A stretch of DNA of 58,355 nt. Origin: Streptococcus suis. GTDB taxonomy: Bacteria > Bacillota > Bacilli > Lactobacillales > Streptococcaceae. Of this stretch, positions 26,578 through 35,306 are shown piece by piece. Every line of letters begins with the position of its first letter. The first letter of the stretch is position 1. The notes beneath the pieces were generated by a model, which saw nothing but the letters and a program-made list of their open reading frames with translations, was not told the origin of the DNA and did not search any database. Where the stretch lies: positions 1 to 58,355 of the forward strand of contig NZ_POJD01000170.1 of NCBI RefSeq assembly GCF_002960445.1. The letters are read 5' to 3'. Both the position numbers and the translations under genes were made by a program.

Positions 26578-28088
26578 TCATTCTTTTGATAGACAATAAA
26601 GTAATCGGTCGTTTTGACAGGTTTATACTGCAGCTCTAAATTTGCTTTTACATCATCTAATAGTGGGATGTTCTTATTAACAATCACCAGACTTGCCTCA
26701 TTTTTATTGAGGTCATATAGCAAGCTATTTTGATTACCAGTCGTAGTCAGATAAGGCTCCGCTGAGATAATGGTGGCGGATGACAGACGCTGGCTATCCA
26801 GATAGATACTAGCGCTATTATCCCAAACGTAAATCTTATCCGTCTTAGTCGTTTCTTGCCCAACATAACTAGCAATGCTTGCACGATCCGTGACCAAATC
26901 CCCCTCTACAAAATAAGTATAGGCTGGTTGTGCGACCATTCCAAAAGCTATGACAAGAGGCAGGAAAAAGTGACGACTGAGATAGCCTCGTTCCTCAGCT
27001 TCTAAATCAGCACCCAAATGAAGAACAGTCATCACAAAACCATAAGGCAATAGACTAAGCAGTTGGCTATAATGACCATTTGGGGTTCCAATGATAAACA
27101 CCAGCTGAGCTACAAAAACGAGCAGGATTAGAACCTTGATATGAGTATACCGACCTTGACCGAAGGAAGATACCGTCTGGATAAATCCCTTGAAAAAACC
27201 AGATAGCAACAAAAACCCAGCTACAACTGCCAGTGTCACATACAAACCTGCATACTGGAAGCCTAAGTTTAAATTGTAAAGAAAGGTTTGCTGAATGGCT
27301 GTACCAAGTATCTGCGCTTCAAAGGCATAGTAGCCAACTAGATACAAGACTAATAAAAGACCAAATATACTTGCCAATAGTTGATAGAGCCCACGAGCCA
27401 TTTGTCGTTGTTGCGTGTTAAAAACAAACAATACGAAACCAGCTAGCAACCATAATAACAGGCTCTTTGGATAAATCAGAAAGGCCAAGGCTGCCTCAAT
27501 TCCATACAGGATAAAGGCCTCATCACCCACAGCATTTGCAAAATATCGGACTAGGAACCAAAGACTTGCCAAAACAAAGGGAAGCGCAAAGATTTCTGCA
27601 TATAAGCCACCAAATCCTAAAGAAGCAATAAAAATATAAAACCAATGACTTGAACTAGTCGCCAATCGTTCTGACTGACTAAAATAGACCATGATTTTAT
27701 AGAAATAAACTCCTGCGATAAACAGCGCAATCATTTGGAGAAAATCAAATACAATAAATCCTCCATCAATATGACCTAACCAGGCTAGTAAGTAATATAA
27801 AACGCCGTTTGTTGCGAAGAAATCTCCGTAGGGATTCTGACCAGCCATCATAGCCATTCCGGCATACAAATGCTGTGTCTGCTCATTCGTCGCTAAAAAG
27901 GTTAGAAAAGGATTGGCTACGCTCACAAGGCTCAGTACTAAACTCCAAACGAGAGCCGGCCAAATCTTTGTTTTGGGCATCCTGGCCTTAAAATCTTCAC
28001 TCAGCTGATAACCCTGCGAACGCCTTGCTCTTCGACGGCGCCGAGGTTGATGAGATACTTCACGAGCAACTGCATCTAATTCTGTCAT
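26574..28088 (-). CDS. Polytopic membrane protein, GT-C-like glycosyltransferase candidate
   Basis: A 504-residue protein. A basic cytosolic N-terminus (RRRRRARRSQG near 17) precedes about ten to eleven hydrophobic segments. A soluble C-terminal part of about 120 residues follows. The loop after the first helix reads TQHLYAGMAMMAGQNPYGDF, with a G-x-NPYGD pattern as in GT-C enzymes that use lipid-linked sugars. I do not recognise a specific family name. Role in cell wall glycan or glycoprotein decoration is an inference. It has its own extended -10 and terminator. Confidence 0.6.
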   Translation of the reverse strand: MTELDAVAREVSHQPRRRRRARRSQGYQLSEDFKARMPKTKIWPALVWSLVLSLVSVANPFLTFLATNEQTQHLYAGMAMMAGQNPYGDFFATNGVLYYLLAWLGHIDGGFIVFDFLQMIALFIAGVYFYKIMVYFSQSERLATSSSHWFYIFIASLGFGGLYAEIFALPFVLASLWFLVRYFANAVGDEAFILYGIEAALAFLIYPKSLLLWLLAGFVLFVFNTQQRQMARGLYQLLASIFGLLLVLYLVGYYAFEAQILGTAIQQTFLYNLNLGFQYAGLYVTLAVVAGFLLLSGFFKGFIQTVSSFGQGRYTHIKVLILLVFVAQLVFIIGTPNGHYSQLLSLLPYGFVMTVLHLGADLEAEERGYLSRHFFLPLVIAFGMVAQPAYTYFVEGDLVTDRASIASYVGQETTKTDKIYVWDNSASIYLDSQRLSSATIISAEPYLTTTGNQNSLLYDLNKNEASLVIVNKNIPLLDDVKANLELQYKPVKTTDYFIVYQKNE

Positions 28089-28115
28089 GTTCTCCTCCTT
28101 GAATGTACTTTTTTT

Positions 28116-28124
28116 ATTATATCA
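28116..28124 (-). promoter_or_regulatory. Extended -10 promoter of the GT-C-like gene
   Basis: TGATATAAT on the minus strand begins at the last base of the CTTTTTG tail of the upstream hairpin. GGAGGAG precedes the ATG. Confidence 0.6.
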
Positions 28125-28130
28125 AAAAGC

Positions 28131-28158
28131 ACTCCCGATGTCATTTCCTATCGGGAGT
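28131..28158 (-). terminator. Terminator after folC and the small ORF
   Basis: CTCCCGAT (28132-28139) pairs with ATCGGGAG (28150-28157), followed on the minus strand by TGCTTTTTG. The stop codon of the 37-codon ORF lies in its loop. Confidence 0.85.
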
Positions 28159-28254
28159 TCTAGAAATTTTCGCAAAATGCTCCAATTGTCGAAAGGTATG
28201 GCGTTTGTTCTCTTGGAATTCTTTTAAAAAGGCTACTTTTTCTGCATGTGTCAT
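28141..28254 (-). CDS. Possible small protein, 37 residues
   Basis: An ORF starting MTHAEKVAFLKEFQENKRHT and ending in RTPDRK lies between folC and the terminator. The composition is protein-like (amphipathic, charged). The ribosome binding site is poor: AATAGG abuts the ATG. Seven bases upstream is TTTTTTCGAATA, a 7-of-8 match to the ComX CIN box TACGAATA. I do not recognise the product. It could be a genuine small protein or the remnant of a longer gene. Confidence 0.35.
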   Translation of the reverse strand: MTHAEKVAFLKEFQENKRHTFRQLEHFAKISRTPDRK

Positions 28255-28277
28255 ACCTATTTATTCGAAAAAACTAC

Positions 28278-29498
28278 TCATTTTTTAAAAATCTGACGTA
28301 CTTCTGAGATAAAGTAAAGGGAACCAGTAATAATCAGTATACCTTGTCCAGCCGATTGCCAGTCTTCTATAAATTGCTGGTAATTTTCAACATATTCTCG
28401 ACCTTGACGATTTTCCTCCGACAAGGCACCATCATAGGCAAAGCTGGTTAATACAAGGGGAGTATGCGGTAACTTTTCTTCCAATAATCCAAGCATTTCT
28501 TGAAAATCCTTGCGTCGAAGGGCAGAAAAGAGAATAGTGACAGGTTCGTCTTGCTCCTGAATAAAGTCAATCAAGCGTTCGATAGCAGGAACATTATGAG
28601 CACCGTCCAAATAGATTTTTGGCTTTTGAACGACCAATTCCAAACGACCAGCCCAGCTGGTTTGAGCAAGGGCATTTTTGATGACCTGAGGAAAAATCGC
28701 TTGTTGAATTCTTGCCATATAAAGCAAAAAAGTTTGCAAGGCAACGGCCGCATTTTCTTCTTGGTGCTGACCAGCCAAGCCTAGAACCAATTCTGACAGT
28801 TCCAAGTCCGCATTGCTGAACTGTCCTGCTTTATATGTGAATTCCTGACCAAATTGGTAGACTGGAGCTTGTTTTTCAAGGGCAATTCGGCGACAGATGA
28901 CTGTGGTTTCTGAAGAAAGTGGTCCAAGGACGACAGGCACGTTTTCCTTGATAATCCCTGCTTTCTGCTCTGCTATTTCCCCTAAAGTCGATCCTAGTAA
29001 ATCTTGATGGTCCATGCCGATGGAGGTGATAAGGCTTAGGGTTGGTGCCACGACGTTGGTCGTATCCAAAAGTCCGCCGATACCCACCTCTACTAGTGCC
29101 AAATCAGGCTGTTGGTCCTTGAAATAGAGGAACATAATGAGTACCATGACCTCAAAATAGCGGAAAGGCTCATAGCGTGCGGCAACTTCCTGCTCCAAGT
29201 CGTAGACTTTCTGTAAATAGTGCTGAAAATCGTGGTCGGAGATGGGCTGACTGTCAATACAAATCCTGTCGTGCACGCTCACCATGTGGGGAGATACAAA
29301 ACTACCGACACGCAAGCCATGGGCCTGAAATAGCTGACGCAAAAAAGCAATGGTCGACCCCTTGCCATTGGTTCCAGCCACATGAATGACTGGAACAGCA
29401 AACTGGGGACTGCCCAGCAGTTCCAGGGCATACTCTATCTTTTCCATCTTGTAATGAAATACCTGACCTTGTTTGGTGTTTAACCAATTTTCTAACAT
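28278..29498 (-). CDS. folC: Folylpolyglutamate synthase / dihydrofolate synthase
   Basis: A 406-residue Mur-ligase-fold enzyme that adds glutamate to folates. The ATP-binding motif VIHVAGTNGKGSTIAFL is at about 40-56, and SITSIGMDHQDLLGSTLGEI and LDGAHN follow. The ATG at 29496-29498 lies 5 nt after AGGAGG. A GTG two codons earlier overlaps that site and is not preferred. Its promoter sits inside the comS terminator region. Confidence 0.92.
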   Translation of the reverse strand: MLENWLNTKQGQVFHYKMEKIEYALELLGSPQFAVPVIHVAGTNGKGSTIAFLRQLFQAHGLRVGSFVSPHMVSVHDRICIDSQPISDHDFQHYLQKVYDLEQEVAARYEPFRYFEVMVLIMFLYFKDQQPDLALVEVGIGGLLDTTNVVAPTLSLITSIGMDHQDLLGSTLGEIAEQKAGIIKENVPVVLGPLSSETTVICRRIALEKQAPVYQFGQEFTYKAGQFSNADLELSELVLGLAGQHQEENAAVALQTFLLYMARIQQAIFPQVIKNALAQTSWAGRLELVVQKPKIYLDGAHNVPAIERLIDFIQEQDEPVTILFSALRRKDFQEMLGLLEEKLPHTPLVLTSFAYDGALSEENRQGREYVENYQQFIEDWQSAGQGILIITGSLYFISEVRQIFKK

Positions 29499-29520
29499 AG
29501 CCACCTCCTATATATTGTCT

Positions 29521-29529
29521 AGTATAGCA
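29521..29529 (-). promoter_or_regulatory. folC extended -10 promoter
   Basis: TGCTATACT on the minus strand directly follows the T-run of the comS terminator, leaving a leader of about 16 nt before folC. Confidence 0.55.
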
Positions 29530-29530
29530 A

Positions 29531-29555
29531 AAAAGCCTAACAGATGTTGGCTTTT
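29531..29555 (-). terminator. Terminator of comS
   Basis: AAAAGCC-AACA-TC-TGTT-A-GGCTTTT with a single bulge and a T-run on the minus strand, seven bases after the comS stop codon. It ends the pheromone transcript before folC. Confidence 0.8.
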
Positions 29556-29562
29556 GATAATA

Positions 29563-29628
29563 TTATTCTTCAACCCAAGTCCCCCAGTTACCACCAAGAC
29601 GACCAAAAAATTTCAAAAAGTTAAACAT
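29563..29628 (-). CDS. comS: Competence pheromone precursor ComS (XIP)
   Basis: A 21-codon ORF reading MFNFLKFFGRLGGNWGTWVE followed by a final E. The C-terminal GNWGTWVEE is, as I recall, the S. suis XIP pheromone; the double-tryptophan W-x-x-W is typical of the suis-type ComS. The precursor is exported, cut, re-imported by the oligopeptide transporter and bound by ComR. GGAG lies 9 nt before the ATG. It is directly downstream of comR, behind its own ComR-box promoter, and is followed by a terminator. Confidence 0.95.
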   Translation of the reverse strand: MFNFLKFFGRLGGNWGTWVEE

Positions 29629-29659
29629 ATCACTAATCTCCTTTAATCTTTATGAGTTT

Positions 29660-29701
29660 AGTATAATAGTTTTTTCTGTCCTTCAACAGGACAAAAATGT
29701 C
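29660..29701 (-). promoter_or_regulatory. comS promoter with ComR box
   Basis: The palindrome GACATTTTTGTC occupies 29690-29701, three bases after the comR stop codon. On the minus strand it continues CCTGTTGAAGG, and -10 TATACT is at 29660-29665, 24 bases past the box, identical to the comX promoter. A second partial repeat, TGTCC-N7-GGACA, overlaps it. Confidence 0.88.
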
Positions 29702-29704
29702 ACT

Positions 29705-30604
29705 TTATTGATTGTCAACTTTCCAATCTTCTTCAATCTTCTGTTCTAACTCTCTGTTTTCTATCAATTTTGCAAATAGCATCGCATCTAGGTAATGTTT
29801 TTCAGCCTCACCTCTATCCTTATTTACAAAAAGTGCGTACTTCCATTTCAACACACTAACAATAGGCTTTTTCTGAAAATCTTGCGTTGACTGTATAATT
29901 TTATCTACAGTGTCGAATATTTTTGGTATTGGTTCATAGTACTTTTTGCCTCCCAAAATATTTACACAAGATAACAATGTGTCTCGTAAAACAAATAGAT
30001 CACTCGAACTGATAATATCAATTTGTCCATGTAAATGTTCTATAATTATCAAAAACTGTTTAAATATTTCTGAGTCACTACTGGACAATCTAACGTATTC
30101 AAGCTGGAGCCTAATAATCAGTAAATCATTCACTTCGTACTTTTGTTTTCGAAAAATTTGTTCAAAGTAATCTTCCAGTATCTCTTTCCCGAAGCCTGCT
30201 GTCCCTGACTCTAAGGTGTCAATTCGGGATTGAATGGCATCAATCGCTATTTTCTCCTCCTCAGGCAAGTCATCATAATAGTCATCATAGATTTCCGTCA
30301 TGATAGCATCACGTTTTTCAACTAATTCCTCGTTTCCATAAGTCGGTGTACGGAGAACATCAAATTTCAACTTGGAGTATCTTTCTGGCAAGGACACATA
30401 ATCTGGCATAAGCTCGTAGAGCCCCTTGCCTAAGCGGGTTGCGATATATTGGATTTTTGAAAAAGTCGGCTTAGAAGTACCTGCTTCGATACGGGTTAAT
30501 TGGCGGACGGAGAGCTCAAGTTCGTCATCGCAAAACTGTTCACGTGTCAGACTAGCGGTTTCTCGAAGTTGACGTACACGTTGTCCAAATTCTTTATCGT
30601 TCAT
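29705..30604 (-). CDS. comR: Competence regulator ComR (Rgg family)
   Basis: A 299-residue Rgg/RRNPP regulator. It has an N-terminal XRE-type helix-turn-helix at about 5-65 (LSVRQLTRIEAGTSKPTFSK) and an all-helical TPR-like peptide-binding region for the rest. ComR dimerises on binding XIP and activates comS and comX. The gene order comR-comS and the ComR boxes on both targets in this window support the call. GAGGTGAG precedes the ATG. ComR proteins are usually about 300 residues, as here. Confidence 0.95.
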   Translation of the reverse strand: MNDKEFGQRVRQLRETASLTREQFCDDELELSVRQLTRIEAGTSKPTFSKIQYIATRLGKGLYELMPDYVSLPERYSKLKFDVLRTPTYGNEELVEKRDAIMTEIYDDYYDDLPEEEKIAIDAIQSRIDTLESGTAGFGKEILEDYFEQIFRKQKYEVNDLLIIRLQLEYVRLSSSDSEIFKQFLIIIEHLHGQIDIISSSDLFVLRDTLLSCVNILGGKKYYEPIPKIFDTVDKIIQSTQDFQKKPIVSVLKWKYALFVNKDRGEAEKHYLDAMLFAKLIENRELEQKIEEDWKVDNQ

Positions 30605-30705
30605 AACTCACCTCGCTATTTTTATTTCACATCCCTAGTGTATCAAAATTAGCTATAGATGACTAATTGAATATTTTCATGACTTGCAATAGTTTTAAAC
30701 TATAT

Positions 30706-31320
30706 CTATACTTCAAACTTTTTCTTAATATCCACCAAATGTTCAATCTTCCAATTTTTATCCAAACCATCAATTTGCAGGTTGATACTATGTATCCCTG
30801 CGTTGACAGCCGTTTCTACATCGAGCATACGATCCCCGATATAGTAGGTATTTTCTTTGTCCAGTCCGTATTTTTCGATGAGAAATAGCAGAGCTTCTGG
30901 ACTAGGCTTACGAGCAAAACCAGAATCGCTGGTCAAGATTTCTGTGAAATGGTGACGGACGCCCAAATCCTCCAACACCTGAAAAGCATTGTCACTCTTG
31001 TGTGTATAAACGAAATTTTGAATTCCTTTCTCTGCTGTCCAGTCCAGAATTTCACGCGCACCAGCCATCAAGGGAATCTGCGTATTTTTCTCCTTCAAGG
31101 AAGTCGCACGCACGCGATTGAGTTCATCACTATCCAGACCGTATCTGTCTGCATCACGCACCAGCAAATCCTTGACAGAATAGAGCAGTATAAATTGTTT
31201 GACTTCCTCACGGTCAAAAGGAAGTTTGTATTGTTCATAGGTTTCTTGAATTCCAGCCAATATCGCCTCATAAGAATCCAAGAGCGTTCCATCCAAATCC
31301 CAAATAAATGTCGGTTTCAT
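30706..31320 (-). CDS. HAD-superfamily phosphatase (phosphoglycolate phosphatase-like)
   Basis: A 204-residue HAD hydrolase. Motif I is DLDGT at residues 8-12, a motif III lysine lies in GFARKPSPEALLFL, and motif IV is YYIGDRMLDVETAVNAG. A helical cap lies between motifs I and II, as in PGP/beta-phosphoglucomutase-like enzymes. The substrate cannot be told from the sequence. It follows ruvB by 66 bp and precedes comR. Confidence 0.88.
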   Translation of the reverse strand: MKPTFIWDLDGTLLDSYEAILAGIQETYEQYKLPFDREEVKQFILLYSVKDLLVRDADRYGLDSDELNRVRATSLKEKNTQIPLMAGAREILDWTAEKGIQNFVYTHKSDNAFQVLEDLGVRHHFTEILTSDSGFARKPSPEALLFLIEKYGLDKENTYYIGDRMLDVETAVNAGIHSINLQIDGLDKNWKIEHLVDIKKKFEV

Positions 31321-31386
31321 CTTATCTCCATTCCTAGTCTAGACCAAACTCGAAATGCAATCATAGCTTTCTCATCTGCTCTGCCA

Positions 31387-32385
31387 TTATTTTTCCGTAT
31401 AGGGATAACCCAAGTGCTCGTAGGCCTTGGCTGTCGCAACCCTCCCCGTCCGTGTCCGCATAAGGAAGCCCTGCTGAATCAGGTAGGGTTCGTACATGTC
31501 CTCCACCGTCTCACGCTCCTCGGCAATATTGACCGACAGGGTGTTGAGGCCGACAGGACCGCCGCCATACATCTCAATCATAGTGCGGAGAATCTTCTGA
31601 TCCACATAATCCAGCCCCTCACGGTCCACATCCAGCATAGTCAGAGCCTTGTCCGTAATGCTATCGTCAATCAGGCCGTCCCCCATAATCTGTGCGAAAT
31701 CCCGCACCCGCTTGAGCAGGCGGTTGGCGATACGTGGGGTTCCACGAGAACGACGGGCCAGCTCGATCGCTGCTTCATGGGTAATCTCCATGTCAAAGAT
31801 GTCCGCTGTCCGCTCGACAATCTCCGTCAAATCAGCCAGTTCGTAGTATTCCATGTGACCAGTGATACCAAAACGGGCCCGCAGAGGATTGGATAGCATC
31901 CCCGCACGAGTGGTCGCTCCAATCAGGGTAAAAGGCGGCAACTCCAAATGCACGGAGCGGCTGGCCTCCCCAGCCCCAATCATGATGTCGATGTAGAAGT
32001 CTTCCATGGCTGAGTAGAGAATTTCCTCGACCGCCATGGGCATACGGTGGATTTCATCGATAAAGAGGACGTCGCCAGGCTCCAGGTCATTGAGAAGGGC
32101 CACCAAGTCACCTGCTTTTTCAATAACTGGCCCACTGGTCTGCTTGATATTAACGCCCAGTTCGTTGGCGATGACAAAGGCCATGGTTGTCTTACCCAGA
32201 CCCGGAGGACCAAACAGAAGGGTATGGTCCAAGGCTTCATCACGGAGCTTGGCCGCCGCGATAAAGATTTTGAGCTGGTCCTTGACCTTGTCCTGACCGA
32301 TGTATTCATTTAATTTCTGTGGACGCAGGGTACGCTCAACGTACTCTTCGTCCTGCATTTGTTCCATGTCTAAAATTCTAGTCAT
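31387..32385 (-). CDS. ruvB: Holliday junction ATPase RuvB
   Basis: A 332-residue AAA+ motor of RuvAB branch migration. It shows [18 protein letters not shown], Walker [10 protein letters not shown] at about 60-68, Walker [10 protein letters not shown], and sensor motif [18 protein letters not shown]. The C-terminal winged helix ends [20 protein letters not shown]. Normal length. It has noticeably higher GC than the neighbouring comR. Confidence 0.98.
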   Translation of the reverse strand: MTRILDMEQMQDEEYVERTLRPQKLNEYIGQDKVKDQLKIFIAAAKLRDEALDHTLLFGPPGLGKTTMAFVIANELGVNIKQTSGPVIEKAGDLVALLNDLEPGDVLFIDEIHRMPMAVEEILYSAMEDFYIDIMIGAGEASRSVHLELPPFTLIGATTRAGMLSNPLRARFGITGHMEYYELADLTEIVERTADIFDMEITHEAAIELARRSRGTPRIANRLLKRVRDFAQIMGDGLIDDSITDKALTMLDVDREGLDYVDQKILRTMIEMYGGGPVGLNTLSVNIAEERETVEDMYEPYLIQQGFLMRTRTGRVATAKAYEHLGYPYTEK

Positions 32386-32578
32386 GAAACCATTATAGCA
32401 TAAAAAGAAAATACCAGACTCAATGAGTCCAGTATTTCCAGGAGATTATATGATACCTAGCTCTTGTCGCTTGCGACTTAGAGCTAGGGACACCTTTAGG
32501 TGAAAAGGAAGTTAGCTATTTCTAGCTTGAATAGAGTATAGCGCGCCAAACTTAAGGGAAACTAAAACAGAATTCATT
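32386..32578 (-). other. Hairpin-rich spacer between the MerR-type gene and ruvB
   Basis: Besides the terminator at 32409-32437, this 193 bp gap holds the nested palindrome CTAGCTCT...GTCGC-TT-GCGAC...AGAGCTAG (about 32456-32488), a CACC-TTTA-GGTG hairpin, and a second AGCTA inverted pair near 32515. No ORF is seen. Confidence 0.55.
32409..32437 (-). terminator. Terminator of the MerR-type gene
   Basis: AAATAC (plus GACTC inside) pairs with GTATTT, followed on the minus strand by TCTTTTTATG. It lies about 140 bp past the stop codon, after the hairpin-rich part of the spacer. Confidence 0.7.
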
Positions 32579-33847
32579 TTATTTATTTTCCACTATTCGC
32601 AAAAATCGTTTTAGATAGTGCGAATCTAAATCGTTGTACTGACTGCCTTCTGTTGAACTTTCTTTGGGAATTTCCAGGCTCATCAACTGCCGATCAAACT
32701 CCTCTAACTCGATATAGGTATCGTCAGGGATCAAGTTCTGATTAACAGCTGGTTGCATAAACACAATCTTTTTCCCATCCAGTTGAATTTGATAGCTAAA
32801 TTCCCCTTGCTTTTCAGCCCTGTTCACTGTCACTAGCTTGGTCCCAAAGCCTGTCCAGACAGACTTGACATCACTGTAAAGATAGTCCTTGGATGGAGCC
32901 AGCAGATTGATGTCGATAATCTGGTCTTTGGTCACGGCTGTTGTGGTAGAAATCAGCAGAGCGGTCAATAGGATACAAGAACCTGCCAGACCCAAGCCAT
33001 ATTTCCAAGATAACTTCACCAGCCTCGCCAGTTTTCCCAAAAGAAAAACGAGAAAAGCCATGATAAAAAATATAGCAACCTTACCCAGACCAGTCGAATA
33101 CTCATAGAAGAGCCAATCGCTTGGTAGGAAAAATCTTTCGGTCAACCAGCCGACAAGAACAAAGTAGGCAATCCCACCTACGAGGGAGATGAGACCTATC
33201 GGAATCCACCAGGCCTGACTGCGGTTTTTCTGGCGGATCTTGTCTCGATGTTTCCACCAGGTCACGAGGTAGTCTCGCCAGAGAAGCGTGATCCAAATGG
33301 TGGCCAATAGGGACACCACTGCTAATAGGAAAAGATTTTCCTGACGACCTTGTTGGATTCGGGTAAACAGCCAGAGAATCGGACCTGATAGCATCAAGGT
33401 CTGCAAAAGAGTCATCCAAATACTTGGTAGCAAGGCATCTTCTAAATCTTGTTTGAAGTCTTGAAATTCACCACTTTCCACAAAGGCAATGGATTCCTGT
33501 GCTTCTTCCAACCAATCCTCTTTCTTGCCCAAATCTCTGACCACCTGGTCCAGCAAATCAACCTTGTCTGTCAATTCTTCTGCTTGCTGGCTGATTCCCT
33601 GCTTTTTCTCACGCAAGGCTGACTGCAAATCCTCCTCTGGCAAGGCTAGGAGGGCCGTAATCTCTGCTAGGGAAAACTCAAAATAGCGGAGCAACTTAAT
33701 CAAGCGAAGCTGACGTACATTTTCCTCTGAATAATTACGGTAATCGTTGAGCGGATTTCTCGCCACTTCAATCAAGCCCTTTTCCTCATACAAGCGTATA
33801 GCCTTGGTTGACAAGCCTGTCAACTTCTCCACATCTTTGACCTGCAT
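32579..33847 (-). CDS. Membrane-anchored MerR-family regulator
   Basis: A 422-residue protein. Residues 1-70 are a MerR winged helix (QVKDVEKLTGLSTKAIRLYE), followed by a helical dimerisation segment to about 125. Four to five hydrophobic helices occupy about 145-305. A C-terminal domain of about 115 residues (DQIIDINLLAPSKDYLYSDV onward) is probably outside the cell. It looks like a one-component membrane sensor. The ATG at 33845-33847 follows GGAGG by 6 nt. Inducer and targets are unknown; no obvious target gene is adjacent. Confidence 0.78.
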   Translation of the reverse strand: MQVKDVEKLTGLSTKAIRLYEEKGLIEVARNPLNDYRNYSEENVRQLRLIKLLRYFEFSLAEITALLALPEEDLQSALREKKQGISQQAEELTDKVDLLDQVVRDLGKKEDWLEEAQESIAFVESGEFQDFKQDLEDALLPSIWMTLLQTLMLSGPILWLFTRIQQGRQENLFLLAVVSLLATIWITLLWRDYLVTWWKHRDKIRQKNRSQAWWIPIGLISLVGGIAYFVLVGWLTERFFLPSDWLFYEYSTGLGKVAIFFIMAFLVFLLGKLARLVKLSWKYGLGLAGSCILLTALLISTTTAVTKDQIIDINLLAPSKDYLYSDVKSVWTGFGTKLVTVNRAEKQGEFSYQIQLDGKKIVFMQPAVNQNLIPDDTYIELEEFDRQLMSLEIPKESSTEGSQYNDLDSHYLKRFLRIVENK

Positions 33848-33927
33848 AAGCAACCTCCATCTGTTTTGATAGTCCTAGCATACACCATTCCCCTAGGGAT
33901 GAGTCAAGGATTTTTTGTCAATTTTAT

Positions 33928-33955
33928 CAAAAAACAACCAACATTTGCTGGTTGT
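33928..33955 (-). terminator. Terminator of purB / pur block 2
   Basis: ACAACCA-GCAAATG-TTGGTTGT, followed by TTTTTTG on the minus strand, ten bases after the purB stop codon. Confidence 0.88.
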
Positions 33956-33964
33956 CCCGAATGT

Positions 33965-35257
33965 TTATAATCCAAGTCGTTCAAAGATGTCATCCACCCG
34001 CTTAGCATAGTAGTCTGGGTTGAAGAGTTCATCGATTTCTTCCTGGCTAAGTTTGGCAGTCACACGCTCATCCGCTTCGAGAAGGGGCTTGAAGTCCACC
34101 TGATTGTCCCATGACTGCGCAGTTTTTGGTTGCACCAAATCATAGGCTTCCTCACGGGTCATGCCTTTTTCAATCAAACTGAGCATCACACGCTGACTGT
34201 AAATCAAGCCAAAGGTTGACTCCATATTACGTTTCATATTTTCAGGGAAGACCGTCAAGTTCTTGACGATATTGCCAAAACGGTTGAGCATATAGTTGAT
34301 AAGAATAGTCGTATCCGGCGTGATAATCCGCTCCGCTGACGAGTGGGAAATATCACGTTCGTGCCAGAGAGCCACATTCTCAAAAGCCGTCACCAAGTGA
34401 CCACGCACCACACGAGCCAGACCGGTCATGTTTTCAGAGCCGATCGGGTTGCGTTTATGGGGCATAGCAGAGCTGCCTTTTTGGCCTTTGGCGAAATACT
34501 CTTCGACTTCACGTTGTTCAGATTTTTGTAGCCCACGGATTTCTGTCGCCATACGCTCGATAGACGTTGCAATCAAGGCTAGGGCTGAGAAATATTCTGC
34601 GTGAAGGTCACGAGGAAGGACCTGGGTCGAAATTTCCTGCGGACGAATACCTAATTTGCCACAAACGTACTCCTCGACGAATGGAGGAATGTTGGCAAAG
34701 TTCCCAACCGCACCTGAAATTTTTCCAGCCTCAACTCCCTTAGCAGCCACATCAAAACGCTCCATGTTGCGTTTCATTTCGCTATACCAAGTCGCCAATT
34801 TAAGACCGAAGGTCGTTGGCTCCGCATGGACACCGTGGGTCCGCCCCATCATGATGGTGTACTTATGCTCACGAGCCTTGTCAGCGATGATATTGGTAAA
34901 GTTTTCAAGGTCACGACGGATGATGTCGTTGGCCTGCTTGTAGAGGTAGCCGTAAGCCGTATCCACCACGTCGGTCGATGTCAGACCGTAGTGGACCCAC
35001 TTGCGTTCCTCCCCAAGACTTTCCGAAACCGCACGCGTGAAAGCCACCACATCGTGACGGGTTTCCTCTTCAATCTCTAAAATGCGGTCGATGTCAAAAG
35101 TCGCCTTCTCACGAATCAAGGCCACATCTTCCTTGGGAATCTCACCCAACTCAGCCCAAGCCTCATCTGCGAGGATTTCAACCTCCAACCAAGCCTTGTA
35201 CTTGTTCTCTTCACTCCAAATAGCCGCCATCTCTGGGCGGGAATAACGATTGATCAT
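33965..35257 (-). CDS. purB: Adenylosuccinate lyase
   Basis: A 430-residue lyase of the fumarase/aspartase superfamily acting twice in purine synthesis (SAICAR to AICAR, adenylosuccinate to AMP). It shows [20 protein letters not shown], the catalytic-histidine region [16 protein letters not shown] and the signature [17 protein letters not shown]. It is the last gene of the purD block, separated from purK by the AbiH-like gene. Confidence 0.98.
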   Translation of the reverse strand: MINRYSRPEMAAIWSEENKYKAWLEVEILADEAWAELGEIPKEDVALIREKATFDIDRILEIEEETRHDVVAFTRAVSESLGEERKWVHYGLTSTDVVDTAYGYLYKQANDIIRRDLENFTNIIADKAREHKYTIMMGRTHGVHAEPTTFGLKLATWYSEMKRNMERFDVAAKGVEAGKISGAVGNFANIPPFVEEYVCGKLGIRPQEISTQVLPRDLHAEYFSALALIATSIERMATEIRGLQKSEQREVEEYFAKGQKGSSAMPHKRNPIGSENMTGLARVVRGHLVTAFENVALWHERDISHSSAERIITPDTTILINYMLNRFGNIVKNLTVFPENMKRNMESTFGLIYSQRVMLSLIEKGMTREEAYDLVQPKTAQSWDNQVDFKPLLEADERVTAKLSQEEIDELFNPDYYAKRVDDIFERLGL

Positions 35258-35306
35258 TCAATTTCTCCTATTTTTAAATTTAATTAACGCTACCTATGCT
35301 TACTAT

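Noticed and set aside
30949..31896. 315-codon plus-strand ORF
   Set aside because: It runs antisense across two well-identified genes (HAD phosphatase and ruvB). The protein has no domain pattern, so it is a reading-frame shadow.
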